NCBI GenBank assembly: GCA_017139535.1
Contig: WOUO01000038.1
Coordinates: 62,001-126,000 of the forward strand
Reading direction: 5' to 3'
Origin: Trichocladium uniseriatum
Lineage: Eukaryota > Ascomycota > Sordariomycetes > Sordariales > Chaetomiaceae
DNA: 64,000 bases
Both the position numbers and the translations under genes were made by a program. Within the stretch, counting starts at the first letter, position 1, and each line of letters starts with the position of its first letter. Below the pieces are notes generated by a model, which was given only the letters and a program-made list of their open reading frames with translations, did not search any database and was not told the DNA's origin. Shown here piece after piece: positions 1-10,963 of this stretch.

Positions 1-536
1 TGAAGATCTCGCGCATGGCTGGGTTCAAATGGGGGCTTGGTCAGACGCAGCGAAGATTGCGATCAGGGAGGTCGGACAAGAAGTAGGCATGTTGTTGTAC
101 GGGGAGACGCAGTGAGACAGACTATTCTCCGATATTTGTTTATTTTGATTCATGGAAAGCTCGATTATAACATAGGTGTTAAGGGTCGAATAAGATAGAA
201 CTAGTGCTCAAGTAGCCTACGGTCTACTGGTTCTAAAATTCGATTTGAATTATTGATAACGGCTAGACGACCTGTCCCTTACAGCATGATTCAAGCACAT
301 CAAACAGAATGCGAAACAACTTGAAGGCATAAAGAAAAGGAAAGAGCACTGCAACTGGTATTCCGTGCAGCACATGCTCCCCGCAAGATACCTTGTCCCA
401 CTGTCCGTCATCACCTGTGGCGCAGCCAGGGTTCCCCGCACGCCCAGCATGGCGATTCCGAGGACCAACTGGCACCTCATGATTGACATGCCATGCTATT
501 GTTTCTCCTCCGTAATTCTCCAACCCATTGTTAACC
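1..536. other. Intergenic region with one weak small ORF
   Basis: No convincing gene is seen. A minus-strand ORF at 250–489 starts with a hydrophobic, signal-peptide-like stretch (MRCQLVLGIAMLGVRG) and contains several cysteines. It has no other support and lies 48 bp from the divergent AAA ATPase start, so it is recorded only as a possibility. Confidence 0.3.
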
Positions 537-2085
537 ATGCCTTCACAACCCCCAGCTTCCATCTCCTTTTACAATGCTACTAGGACCTTTTTCGACCATT
601 CTTCTGCTCGACGTGTCAACACGGATGCGGTAATTGCCAAGGCTCTCAAGACGCAATACCCAAACCTTGAGCTCGTGATTATCCCATCCTTCGGCATCGA
701 CCTTCTTAACTATGCGTCTGCCGGGCACGCGAGCTTCTCCTCCCTCGACGACGCCAGCTCCGAAGTGCCGTCTTCTCTGATATGGAAGTTTTACGTGCCG
801 CCAAGCCGCCGCATCGATGGCAGCCCTGGCAGTCTCGCTCACGAAGTCGAGTTCGCCAAGTTTTTGTACAAGTGGCGTGGTACCGAGTTCATCCTCTACA
901 TGGTCAGCGGCCGCGACGGCACCAGCCCCTACCCCCAAACGCGCAACCACTACCTCCTGACCACGGACACGACCAAGGCAGACGCCCTGGTCATTGCCGC
1001 CGGCCAATGGAGTAACGAGCTGCATGAGGAAGTGTGGGTGTATGACGGGGACTGGAGGAAAAGCGCCGAGCTCTACCACAGCATCCGCAACGCGTCGTGG
1101 GACGCCGTCATCCTCGAGGAGAGCATGAAGAAGGCCATCATCGCGGACCATCTGTCCTTTTTCGACTCTCGGGACACGTACCGCCGGCTCAAGGTGCCCT
1201 GGAAGCGCGGCATCATCTACCACGGCCCTCCGGGCAACGGTAAGACCATCTCGATCAAGGCCATGATGCACACGCTGTACGACAGAAAGGAACCCGTGCC
1301 GGCACTCTATGTTCGGAGCTTCTCTTCGGTATGACCCAGTCAGCCCGCGGTTTTGTACCTGTAGTCAGCTTCTAACCATTGACCATCCAGTGGGCCGGCC
1401 CAGAGTATGCCATCGCCCAAATCTTTGGCAAGGCCCGGCAGTTCGCCCCCTGCTACCTGATCTTTGAGGATCTCGACTCGCTCGTGGCCGACTCGGTGCG
1501 CAGCTACTTTCTCAACGAGATCGACGGGCTCAAGAGCAATGACGGTATTTTCATTGTCGGCAGCACGAACCATCTCGAGCGTCTAGACCCGGGCATTTCC
1601 GTGAGTAACAGCCGTCAACCTACCTATCTCTCTTTCTACCCTCCAGGATTGCTGAAAAATAGCCGCAGAAACGCCCCTCGCGCTTCGACAGAAAGTACTA
1701 CTTCCCCGACCCCGACCTGGGGCAGCGCGTCGCCTACTGCCACTTCTGGCAGCGCAAGCTGGCCGACAACAAGGACCTTGACTTCCCCGACAAGCTCTGC
1801 AAGGCCATTGCCGAGATCACGCACGGGTTCAGCTTTGCCTACATCCAGGAAGCCTTTGTCGCTGCGTTGCTTGCCATTGCTCGTCAAGGGGAGGACGGCG
1901 AACAAGAGCATGGGTTGGTGGAGGAGTGTGATGGGATTGAGGATGGGTGGGTGGGTGTTTCCGGGCCCGAGGATGGCGATGATGATGATCTGGATAACTT
2001 GATTTTGTGGGTCGAGATCAAGAAACAGGTGGCCATTCTGCGGGAGGGGATGGAGGACAGCAATGACAGCGCCCGTTTACTTTGA
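537..2085 (+). CDS. BCS1-type AAA+ ATPase
   Basis: Predicted 472-residue AAA+ ATPase in three exons (537–1328, 1391–1600, 1669–2085), with phase-0 introns of 62 and 68 nt. The Walker A motif GPPGNGKT is near residue 231, Walker B LIFEDLDS near 287, the sensor-1 segment GSTNH follows, and the RPSRFDRKY segment that supplies the arginine finger is near 337. This order is typical of the fungal BCS1-like branch of AAA ATPases. No clear N-terminal membrane anchor of the kind found in true mitochondrial Bcs1 is visible, so location and substrate are unknown. The first in-frame ATG is at 537; the 9 bases before it are open but lack an ATG. The C-terminus is acidic (a D/E run near residue 440). The AAA ATPase assignment is firm; the biological role is not. 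Confidence 0.9.
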
Positions 2086-2447
2086 GGCAGGGTGGATTAA
2101 GAACGGCCAGGTTGGTTGACCCTACGAGTGTATGACTGGGATAAGATTGTTTGCTGCAAGTATGATGGGCCAGAAGCGCAAAGGAAGCCCTGTGCTTCTA
2201 TAATGACCAGAAGACAGGTTTCAAGAAGACACCGTTAACAGACTGGGATATGTACACGGAAGCACAAGAAAAATAGTTACCTGTTACTGCCTGCAGTCTC
2301 TCGTATATAAACCTCTTAGGGCTTCGCAAACAAGACGCAACACTTAGTAACGCGTGCAGCTTTCACTTCAAACCTTTCTAATCTCACTTCCGGGTGAACC
2401 TCTACTATTCCCAGTTATTACACAACTCCGAATCCTCTTCTGCAACC
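2086..2447. other. Intergenic region
   Basis: This holds the 3' flank of the AAA gene and the promoter of the cysteine-rich gene, with a TATA box at 2304. Nothing else is seen. Confidence 0.6.
2304..2311 (+). promoter_or_regulatory. TATA box of the cysteine-rich gene
   Basis: The string TATATAAA lies 137 bp upstream of the ATG at 2448, a plausible distance for a start site near 2335–2350. It supports the downstream cysteine-rich ORF being a transcribed gene. Confidence 0.5.
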
Positions 2448-2815
2448 ATGTCCCCCTAGACGACGGTGACAGCGCCTCCGGATCCTCGGCAGGCTCCCGG
2501 CCCGAATCCAGGGTCTCGTCCAACGACCACAACGCAGTAAATCGACCGGATCCCGCTTGCAAGTACTGCAAGGGCAGGGGAACCTACCAAAAGCGAGATT
2601 GGTACACCCAGGAGCGAGTCTGCGGCCAGTGCTACGTCGACAGGGACTACCGTGAACATCGCATCTGCTGCAACAAGACGGGGGATTGCATACACTGCGG
2701 CGGTGAGAAGGGTTGGTATCTGGCAAAATGTGGGCAATGCAACGGGACTGGGTGGACCCTGCACCGAGTGTTTGGCTTGAGGTGGGTGCAGTGTGACTGC
2801 CATGGCAGATATTGA
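2448..2815 (+). CDS. Small CxxCxGxG zinc-ribbon (DnaJ-like) protein, frameshift after ATG
   Basis: The open frame ending at 2815 encodes about 120 residues with four paired-cysteine units: CKYCKGRG, CGQC, CIHCGG and CGQCNGTG. These resemble the central zinc-binding region of DnaJ/Hsp40 proteins and of small BSD2-like proteins; no J domain is present. The frame contains no ATG. A good ATG in strong context (CAACCATG) sits at 2448, but it runs into TAG after three codons because of a five-C run at 2452–2456. The long frame would follow directly from this ATG if the run were one base longer. Either this copy has lost one C, or the base was missed in sequencing. A TATA box at 2304 supports a promoter. 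The role is unknown; the family suggests protein folding or redox work. Confidence 0.6.
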
Positions 2816-2870
2816 TCATGTATTTTTTAGGCAGTGGAAGAGTCACTTGGCTAAGATGTAGTATGGCCAC

Positions 2871-5096
2871 TCATGCCTCAAATCTCCTGACACTGCTACT
2901 ATTTGACGTCCTTCGTCTTCTCATTGACGAAGCATGGCCCCGATAGTCCTTTGGCGATTGCGGTCTCAGGTCCCCATTCATGGCGCCCATCTCATGCAAC
3001 GCATCCATCTTCTCGAGCGCATCGATAACCTCGGGTGGAGGTTCTGACCCAAAGACCACATGGATGTCACCGTGCGGTGACAGGCCGGGAAAGTATCGCC
3101 ACGACTTGGGCCGACCCGCCTTAGACCGCCGTGCCCAGACTCGCCGCCGCTCCCACAGGCCGATGAGAAGCAGGACCGGGGCGTTGATGACGCGGATGAC
3201 GGCAACGTTGATGTGGTGGAACGCCACAGGCCCGACCACAAACTTGAGTGGCAGCATGATCATCAGGCCGAGAACGTTGAATGGCGGTGGGTACGAGAAT
3301 ATGGCATCGCTCTTGACGCCTTGAAAGGTGAGCACCGCTCGGCGGAACTGGATCTCGGCGGCCTCGTTGGAGATGATCTTGGAGAAAGTGTTGGTAAGGA
3401 TGGCGACCAAGATGGTGAGGAAGAGCGTGTTGCCGAGGAAGGCAAAGGTAATGATCAGCGTTGGCCCCAAAATCAGGTGGAAGTCGGCGGCCCGCTCGAT
3501 ACCTGTCCCATCGAGACCGAACCAAATCCTAACCGGCCTGTCAGTCACTAGCATCATCACAGAGACAGGGATACGTACCACAACAGCCATTTAGTAATGG
3601 TGGCCCAAGTCACGTCCATGTTGATTGACCCCTCGCCGCTTGTCCTGGCAAGGAACAGCAAGCCCACGACGAAGCCAGCAAAACACCAGACGGCGATGAA
3701 TGTCAGGCGCGTAAAGTCACGCATCATGGCATGGAGCGCAATGAAGACGATGTTATCAGGCATCACGGTGAAGGCAATGCGGGTGAGCAGCACAGGGGCA
3801 GCAGTACACAAGACGGGGAGCGCATAGTACGCGTCATCTGTGACCAGAATCTCAACGGTGCGAACAAGACCGTAGGCGGCGTAGATGGCGACAAAGGTGA
3901 GATCGAGAAAAGACCAGAGGTTTTGGGCGTGTACTTCCCAGCCGTGCTCAACGACGGCAGCAAACTGCTCGAGGACCCACCCGGCCGCAAAGATGTTGAA
4001 GACGGTCTCGTAAATGCGAAGACCGGACAAGTCGTTACCGAACCCGTAGTGCGCCACCGTGAGCATGTAGAGAACCAGGAGAAGGACAAAGTGCCCCAGT
4101 TCGATGATGTTTCTCAGCTGCGGGACGATGAGACGGCGCTCGTTGAGAATGGCTGCACGGCGGGGTTCGTAGAGCGAGACGGGGTGGTACTTGTAGTGGT
4201 CGGGAAGGAAGTCGACAAACGACAGGGGCGTGTACACAACAACACCCTTGTAGACAGCATCCACGACAAGTTGGCAAGCCGGCGACTTGATGAGATATTT
4301 GCTCTCCGAGATGATGGCAAGCTCGAGTGCCGTCAACTTGCGCTCGTGGCCGCCGCGTTCCTGGATTGCCCACTGCGGGCGACGCGATCGTACCGACTCG
4401 GGGGCGGTATCACAAGGGTCGAAGCCCGACACGAGGACGTTGGCCAAAAGCAGGAGGCCCGAGCGGCCGGGGTGGTCCTCGTGGAACCGGCGGAGGACGC
4501 GGGTCGCAAGCAGCTCGCAGAGGACAGCGCGTGACTCGTTGACGCCCTGGTGAAGGGCCTCGTGAGAACGTGGTCGCAGGAACTGGACGCGGTTGGCGAC
4601 AAGACAGTAGACTGCTCGCGATTGGGGTAAGCATGACGGGTATAAGTGGACGGTCAAAGAGCAAGGTACGGACCGATCGCGGGGTCTTCGGGGTTGTAGA
4701 GCCGTTCGACAAGCGGTCGCACCACCTGGTGGTCCATGTGGGGAGCTCGGAGCTCTTCGAGGGTGTACGTGTCGTCAATGGCTGCCATGACCAGGCGACG
4801 AATGCTGCATCACATCAGCCTGGTGTTCCGTGTACATGTCCCTATCGGACAAAAGTCGCAAGGAGCTGCGCTCTCCCATACCGGTGCATTGTCACGTAGA
4901 CCGACATGACGGTGCCCGCCGGGGGCAGGAATGCTGAGCCAGCATCGTCTGGACCCCGGGCGAGCCGTCGGAGGCGGAAGAGAGGCGCCACGTTGTCGTC
5001 CTCGCCGTCGCCGTTGGACGGGTTCAGGGCAGCCTCGGGATCGTCGTCGTCGTCGCACGAAGAGCGGGAGTTGGTGTCGGGGTATTCGACGCCCAT
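2871..5096 (-). CDS. yvc1: Vacuolar TRP-family cation channel (Yvc1/TRPY type)
   Basis: Four exons (5096–4882, 4804–4674, 4611–3579, 3528–2871) join in frame to about 678 residues, matching the ~675 of yeast Yvc1. Sequence landmarks of the fungal TRPY family are present: VYCLVANRVQFL, followed by a LLATRVLRRF-type cytosolic N-domain, then six hydrophobic segments (the first near LGHFVLLLVLYML). The pore and S6 region ends in FLGNTLFLTILVAILTNTF and is followed by a basic, serine-rich tail. In yeast this channel releases Ca2+ from the vacuole on stretch or osmotic shock; the same role is inferred here. Intron 2 uses a weak donor (GTCCGT), but only it keeps the conserved DPAIVYC junction. The chosen ATG at 5096 is the first in frame; an extra upstream exon cannot be ruled out. 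The gene converges on the cysteine-rich gene. Confidence 0.93.
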
Positions 5097-5987
5097 GTCG
5101 CCGCTGTCGGTGTTATCGCTGGTCAAGAATCATCGGTCGGGAATCGCGACGGGGCGGCCGCCGTTCGGGTTGGTGTCGCGTGTTCTCAAACTGGAAAGTG
5201 TGAAGTTAAAAAAGCCACATCCGCGTCCCAACGTGGGAAAATGGGCTGCGGTGGACCTGTCAGAATATCATAACGTAATTTGCCGTTTCTGGGTGCTTGG
5301 CGACCCCTGACGGGCGACGGGACATGCGGCTGCGAGTCATTGTTGCCCGGGCCCGAACGTTCTTCATGCGCTCGTTCTCGAATTTTGATGCCCGAAAGTT
5401 TAGAGTTGGCAGACGGGAACTCACACCGACGGGAAGTTGCGACAAGCGACTCAACGTTCGGCCTTGGAATCCGGATTCCCAAGAAAGTACCTACCGGAAA
5501 GGGCAACAGCAGGTGGAGCCGGCATGGGGAGACCCTAACCCTTGTGTGGTTGACCCTGATCAGCAACTTAGCATCAAGGGTCTCAAACCATGAAGCAACA
5601 CCGATCCATGTTCATCAAACTGACTCCGGCGAAAAAAAGAAGGTTCGGAAGGCTATCAGCTACCGGTTACTAGTCAGCTCATCATCGACCTCCCGGGTCT
5701 AACCACGCGCTGATGGGCGATGGGGTTAAGCCACCAAACCCGGGAGGACGGGGGATCAGCGTCCAAGGTGACGTTGATTCTGTCGTCCAGCTTGGCTGCA
5801 TACACTGTAATAATAAACCGCCGTTCTTTTGGCCGTTACGTTACATTCTGTCGGTATTATTACTTCGTACTGTGTCGATCAGCAGCACTGCCAGTGGCTC
5901 GTGCGTTCAGGGGTTAGGGGTTTGTTGACAACGACTCGTGCAAGCAACAAAAAGAACGAGCAACTCGCAACAGGAAGAATGAAGCGC
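5097..5987. other. Intergenic region between YVC1 and tRNA-Leu
   Basis: ORFs on both strands here overlap one another and show no recognisable motif. A run of five A at 5949–5953 (T5 on the minus strand) is the likely pol III terminator of the tRNA gene. Otherwise nothing is seen. Confidence 0.6.
5949..5953 (-). terminator. Pol III T5 terminator for tRNA-Leu
   Basis: Read on the minus strand this is TTTTT, 34 nt beyond the tRNA discriminator base. That is a normal place for RNA polymerase III termination. Confidence 0.55.
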
Positions 5988-6092
5988 TGACAAGGGTGAG
6001 ATTCGAACTCACGCCCCTTTCGAGACCACGGAGAATTGGATTAAGAGTTGTACGCCTTAACGTGGCGCCTTGGACCGCTCGGCCACCTTGCC
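5988..6092 (-). tRNA. tRNA-Leu (anticodon AAG) with 23-nt intron
   Basis: The type II tRNA fold can be traced. The acceptor 5' strand GGCAAGG (6092–6086) pairs with CCTTGTC plus discriminator A. The D arm TGGCCGAGCGGTCCAAGGC is the usual leucine form. The anticodon stem is CCACG/CGTGG, the variable arm is long, and the T arm is GTGAG-TTCGAAT-CTCAC. Five-base stem spacing puts anticodon AAG at 6058–6056 and a 23-nt intron at 6054–6032, just after position 37. The intron carries CTTAA, complementary to the anticodon region, as expected for pre-tRNA folding. CCA is not encoded, as is normal in eukaryotes. Confidence 0.95.
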
Positions 6093-6330
6093 TTGCTGTG
6101 ATCCCTCTTGGGATATCCCTGTTTGGGGTGGACGGGCCGGGCCGGGTGCTTTCAATAGCTCCACGACGAGAGCCGAAGGTCGAGATGTTCGGACGTTCGG
6201 TGTTCTCGTCCCCCGCAAGGCTTCACTCTTTGTTATTTTCGGCCCCTTCGACTCCAGGGAATGTTGAACAAAAGATTTGTGTATTAGGTACTGACTACTA
6301 AATAGGTACTGACTCGTTACTACGCATCCC

Positions 6331-7604
6331 TCACGCAACTTCAACCTCAATGATGCTCTCAACCGACTGCACGGGTCGCCAGATCTTGACCACCTTCAAC
6401 CCCGCGCTGGCAATCAACTCGCGCCACTGCTCCTCGGACCGCTCGGCGGCTGCCAGGCAGGCCATCATGGTCATGTCGGACACGGTAACACGCGCCAGCG
6501 GCCGGACGCTGCTGACGAGGCTCTCGTGGATCAGCAGGCGCGAGTAACCCTTTTCCATGGCGGGCGCCAGCGTCTGCAGGATCGTGCGCGCCGTCTCGTC
6601 GGGCCAGTCGTGCAGCACGTTGTGCATAAAGTAGACGCGCGCGCCCCGCGACTCGGCCGGTTGCGGCGTGAAGAAGTCATGCGGCTGCACCGTGATGGCC
6701 GTCGAAGCTCCTTGCTGTGTATCTGCCGCGAGGTCGGCCTCTACCCCCTTGAGGATGTCGGGCAGGTCCTGCAGCACCAGGCTGCCTGCGGGGACGTCTG
6801 GGTGGCGGGCCAGGAACTTTTTGAGGTCGTGGCCCTTGCCGCCGCCAATATCGACTACGAGCGGGCGCTTTTCGGCGGTGGCAGCGGCCTCCGTCACGGT
6901 TTCGGTCGGGTAGATGTCGACCCAGGGGGTGAGGTTGTACTTGGAGTGGCACTCCATGGCGTCATTGAAGTGCGACGTCAGCGGCTGGGTGGTGCCGATA
7001 TACTGGAAAAAGTTGGTGCCCTCGCCGTAAAAGTGCTGGAAGTTACAGTCGTTTACGTTGGTCGGGTTTCGGAAGCCCGTCTTCTTGAGGTAGTCGGGCA
7101 ACGTGCGGAACATGGGGGCGTTGAGGTCGTGGTAGAAGGCGCCATACAGGCTCGCAAAGGGCGGGTCGTCGGCCAGCGTCTTAGCCCAGGGGGTCCTCGC
7201 GTACGTGTCTTCGGCTGTCTCAGTGACGAGGCACTGCCCGGCGATGGTGCGCATCAACCGGCCTGCAAGTATTCCATCAACATCATGCACAATGATTACA
7301 GGGGGGACAACGTACGGATCAACACCACATCGGCGCCGGTGAGCTCGGCAAGCTTGGTGCAGGTGATGGGCTCGCCGCCAGCCTCTGCCCACTTCTTAAA
7401 GACGCCGGCATCGATAAGGGCCTTGATGGCGGCGTTTGTCGCGACATTAACCCAGTTGTGATCCCACGCAATGTCCCACGGCGACTGTATCCTCCTCAGC
7501 GCCTCGACGACCGCATCGCGAGCGCGAACGCGCTCGGCCTCGTTGGCGAAGGAGCTGGCATCGATGCCCTGCAGGCTCGCAATGAGTTGGTCTGCTGATG
7601 CCAT
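6331..7604 (-). CDS. SAM-dependent O-methyltransferase (COMT-like)
   Basis: Two exons (7604–7316, 7262–6331; 53-nt intron) give 406 residues, a normal length for the Methyltransf_2 family. The N-terminal part is a winged-helix dimerisation domain. The SAM-binding motif VVDIGGGKGHDL is near residue 234, and HNVLHDWPDE near 315 supplies the usual catalytic His of plant COMT and fungal polyketide O-methyltransferases. These enzymes methylate hydroxyls on phenolics or polyketides; the substrate cannot be told from sequence. There are no polyketide synthase, P450 or regulator genes nearby, so it looks like a stand-alone gene and not part of a metabolite cluster. The ATG at 7604 is the first in frame. 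The 3' end lies about 240 bp from the tRNA gene. Confidence 0.92.
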
Positions 7605-8612
7605 TTTCAAGGGGATTCCAAAGGCAACGAGTTGTGTTATCAAGAAAAAGCAACAAACCCAAGGAGGGGGAGGGGGTGGCGTTGGTGCCTGCTTCTCATA
7701 TTCGCGGGGAACCTAGCCGTGATCCCAGTCGCCATCGGCACTCTCTTGCCCGATAACCGCCATGAATGTTACCCATGGCTAGCTCGATGGAGACGACAAA
7801 ATGAAGCCAAAGACGCGCTAGCCCGTCCGGCGGGGCCAACGTGATTTCGGAAATTGTGAGACGAGGACATGGAGACGAATCAAATCGACGAGACAAAGCC
7901 ATGCGAGGGGTCGCTCCATGTGGCTTCACCTCATGATACCTCGCTTAGCTTCCATCCGCAGAACGTCGCTATCTTGGGCCATAACGATGTACTCGGCAGT
8001 TGGAAAGTTCGTTGAAAAGTTTCATTGTTTTGTTCGGGCACAAATGCAAGCCGGGGCATATTTTCCGGTTCCCCCACGTCTCGCATGCCCGGGCAAGTCG
8101 GAGGGTCGAGGGTCCAAGGGGCTGGGTGAAAATTTGCCGGTCTCCAGTGCAACCCCCCTGTTGTCGTTAGCGCAAGGAGTTTGGACAGGGGTCGTCGCGG
8201 GTGGTCTGAGAAAGAGGGGCAGGAAACAAAAAACGGTTGTCAGGCCGGCAAGTGAGCCCCTTTCCCGCTTTTGCCACGCACCGGCTCGTTTGCCCATCCG
8301 TAGTGTATCTAACGGTGTTTCGTCAATAATGACGATTGCGATGCAGATTTCATGTTTAGTCTAACGGTGAAAGACGAAGTATGAGGTAGGTACCGATACC
8401 TCTATTAGCTTCAGTCAAGTGGGGTATTCGTCCATCAAGTCAACCAGTTCTCTGGATATATACTTCGTCTAGATACTTGTATTCCACCCAAACATCAAAA
8501 TACAGGTGAATGCGGATACAGATGGCCAACAGAATTTATAACCTCTAAAAAATCCTCTAAAAAATAACAAGCGCTCCTCCATACCCAAAATTCCAAACCG
8601 TTTTCCCCCGTC
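7605..8612. other. Intergenic region
   Basis: This is the promoter side of the O-methyltransferase and the 3' flank of the SAT4-like gene. ORFs here are short and unsupported, and nothing else is seen. Confidence 0.6.
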
Positions 8613-9909
8613 TCACAAAGCACTGGCACTCTGCTGGCGTTTCTCCAGGCCGTCAGAAGTGGTGATCGAAACCTCCATCGTCTTTTGGATTCCCCTCCTG
8701 TCCAACGCCTCTTCGTCACTGACGAAACCGTTCATCTTAGCCGTGGTGACGAGCGGGATGGCGTCAAAGCTGGGGCGCAGGTGCAGGCTGGACTGCTCGC
8801 CAACGTCCGACTCGAGCTTGTGTCCCTTGAACTTGTCCCAGTTCCCGGTCCCGCTCGCGGACGCGCCGTGGCTACCTTCCAGCTGGTTTCGCGAGTCGTC
8901 CCCGGTGCCACGGCTGCCATCGGTGATCTTGCCCCTGGCGGCACGGTACAGCGGCCCCAGCGTTGGGAGCGAGGCGCAGACGATGAGAATGAAGCCTTCT
9001 GCCACGCCGAGGATGTCGAGGTACGGTACAGGATCTAAAAACGAGCCAGTCAGAAGTCGTCATCCACGAGTAACAGAATGGATAAAGGACATACAGGTTG
9101 GGTCGGTCTCCATAATCTTAAACACCTGGCCGAAAATGACGAGCTTGTAGATGGAAACGACGCAAGCCAGCGCACTGAGGCCCAGGGCAGTGGCAACGGC
9201 GAGCCGCCTCTTGAGCGCCATGTTTAGGCGCATGATGTAGGGCACCGGGTAGACGGCAAAAAAGACGTCGAGGAAGGCCGAGTAGGCCGAGGTAAAGTAG
9301 CCCAGGTTGGCCAGGACGCTGATGGGCGCGCAGGTTCCCGGCACGGACTGGTCCCATCCCCGCTCGATCGGGTCGCACTGCTTGAACCACCAGATGGACG
9401 TGGCCAAGATGCACGCCTGCGAGGAGAGCCCGAGCCCCCAGAAGAGGACGATAGTCTTGGTGCCGGGGCTGAGGATGCGCTGGAGGGTCGAGATCATGGC
9501 GAACTTGGGCAGCGAGAAGGACCAGATGAGAACGGCGCTGACGATGACATTGTACCTGAGCGCTGGGACAATCATTTCTGGGGACAGCTTCGCCATGTGC
9601 CGGCCGAGTCCGTTGTGCGAGCCGATGGTGATGAGGATGCATGTTGCCAGCATGACGGCAAGGCAACCGATTGTGATGTAGTCGTCCAGGCCCAGACCTC
9701 CGCCCCTGATCCTGCCGTAATATGCCCTGCAAAAGACACGGAGCCCGACGACGACTGTGACGCAGCATCCCTCTTGTCAGTCTAAAAGTCCCAGTCCACC
9801 CGTGTCCTCTTCCTGCTCAGGGAATCAACTCACGAGCCGTCACGGCAAACATGGCCCAGCAGGCCCGGTCAGCGACTATGCCCAAGTCCTCATCCTGCCA
9901 TAACTCCAT
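8613..9909 (-). CDS. SAT4/Pth11-like rhodopsin-domain integral membrane protein
   Basis: Three exons (9909–9834, 9772–9095, 9034–8613) give about 391 residues with seven predicted membrane helices. Family landmarks of the fungal rhodopsin/SAT4 domain are present: LRVFCRAYYGRI followed by LGLDDYI after the first helices, GTCAPISVLANLGYFTSAYSAFLDVFFAVYP mid-protein (one stretch from about residue 180), and TDPTYPVPYLDILGVAEG before the last helix. The tail is hydrophilic and Ser/Gly-rich. Members resemble Pth11-type receptors, but most lack a known ligand. The first intron uses a weak acceptor (ACAAG) forced by reading frame; the second joins Tyr of TDPTY and fits the family exactly. The start ATG has strong context (GCCATGG). 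Confidence 0.91.
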
Positions 9910-10963
9910 GGCGGCGTCCGAGTCGTAGGTTGACGAGTTACGATGGAGGCGAGGCGGTTAGATGGGGTTCCATAGGGAGTACATAGTAAGAATGGAGGGA
10001 AACAATGGGATAGTAATGGCAAAGGTCCAGCTGGGACCAGGGTGAATTTGCGAAGTCCATGGGCATGGGATCCCAACTGTCCACGGCTGTCCACAGGTTC
10101 CTGCCAAGCCCGAACTTTGTTGCGCAACGGTGCCTCCCCGGTTGCCGCGGATGGGTCCGAAGAATTCTTTGCCACAAGCCCACAACGCCGGACTCTCTTG
10201 GCGCGCCGATTCTCAGCTCCTGGTGGTCTCTTCGAGTATCTTTTTCGGGCGATCTCGTTCGTTGCGAGCCAGTGAGCGCGTGTTATGAACGGAGCCTACT
10301 CCCCTCCCCCGGACAATGAGAAGAATAAGTAAGAGGCGAACAATGCGAAACACGTGCGAGCTGCCTCTCAAGATGAGCGCCGTTGCGAGAACCCTTCAGG
10401 TTTACTTCGTACCAAAGCGGCGAGCCAACGGATGGCGAGTTACGAGCCTCGATAGGAAAAGCCGGCCGCTGTCACACTGTTTTCTCTCCGGCGCCGGCTC
10501 AGAACCCTTGGCGTGGGATGGAAGGCTTCGGGAGCCAAAAGACAACAGGGAAGGTAACGAACTGGGATCGCCGGCAAGTGGATGACGGAGTGGACCCTTG
10601 GGGACCAGAGATGTGGAACCCGATGCAGGGAGCAGGGGTTTGGAAGATGCCGGGATGTGAGTGGAGTGGGCTCTGCAGGGTCGTGGGGACCCTCCAGCTG
10701 AACCAAGCGAACAGGGTGCGCCGCCAAACAGACCACGTTATGTAATCTTGTAATTTGATGTTGGACGCGTCGGATCGATATGCCATTGGAGAAAAGAACC
10801 GGAAGAGAGACGCGACGGGAACATCCGCCAAACCAACAACCATAAACCAACCTTCAGTTCGCCATCAACCTCTGACGTCTTCCGTCTCGCCATCTCCGAG
10901 TTTAGCCACCCTTCAACTCATCAATCCCGCCGTGTCCTTGCACTGTGTGTTTCCGTGACGAAG
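9910..10963. other. Divergent promoter region
   Basis: This region lies between two divergent genes. A minus ORF at 10440–10850 is proline/arginine-rich and matches nothing recognisable, so it is probably chance. Pyrimidine-rich DNA just before 10960 fits a fungal transcription start region for the downstream gene. Confidence 0.6.

Noticed and set aside
3731..4534. 267-codon plus-strand ORF
   Set aside because: Antisense shadow of the YVC1 channel.
6526..7461. 311-codon plus-strand ORF
   Set aside because: Antisense shadow of the O-methyltransferase.
6331..9909. Secondary metabolite cluster around the O-methyltransferase
   Set aside because: No polyketide synthase, NRPS, terpene cyclase, P450 or cluster regulator lies within reach; a single methyltransferase is not enough.
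10440..10850. 136-codon minus ORF between divergent genes
   Set aside because: No motif, biased composition, lies in a promoter region.
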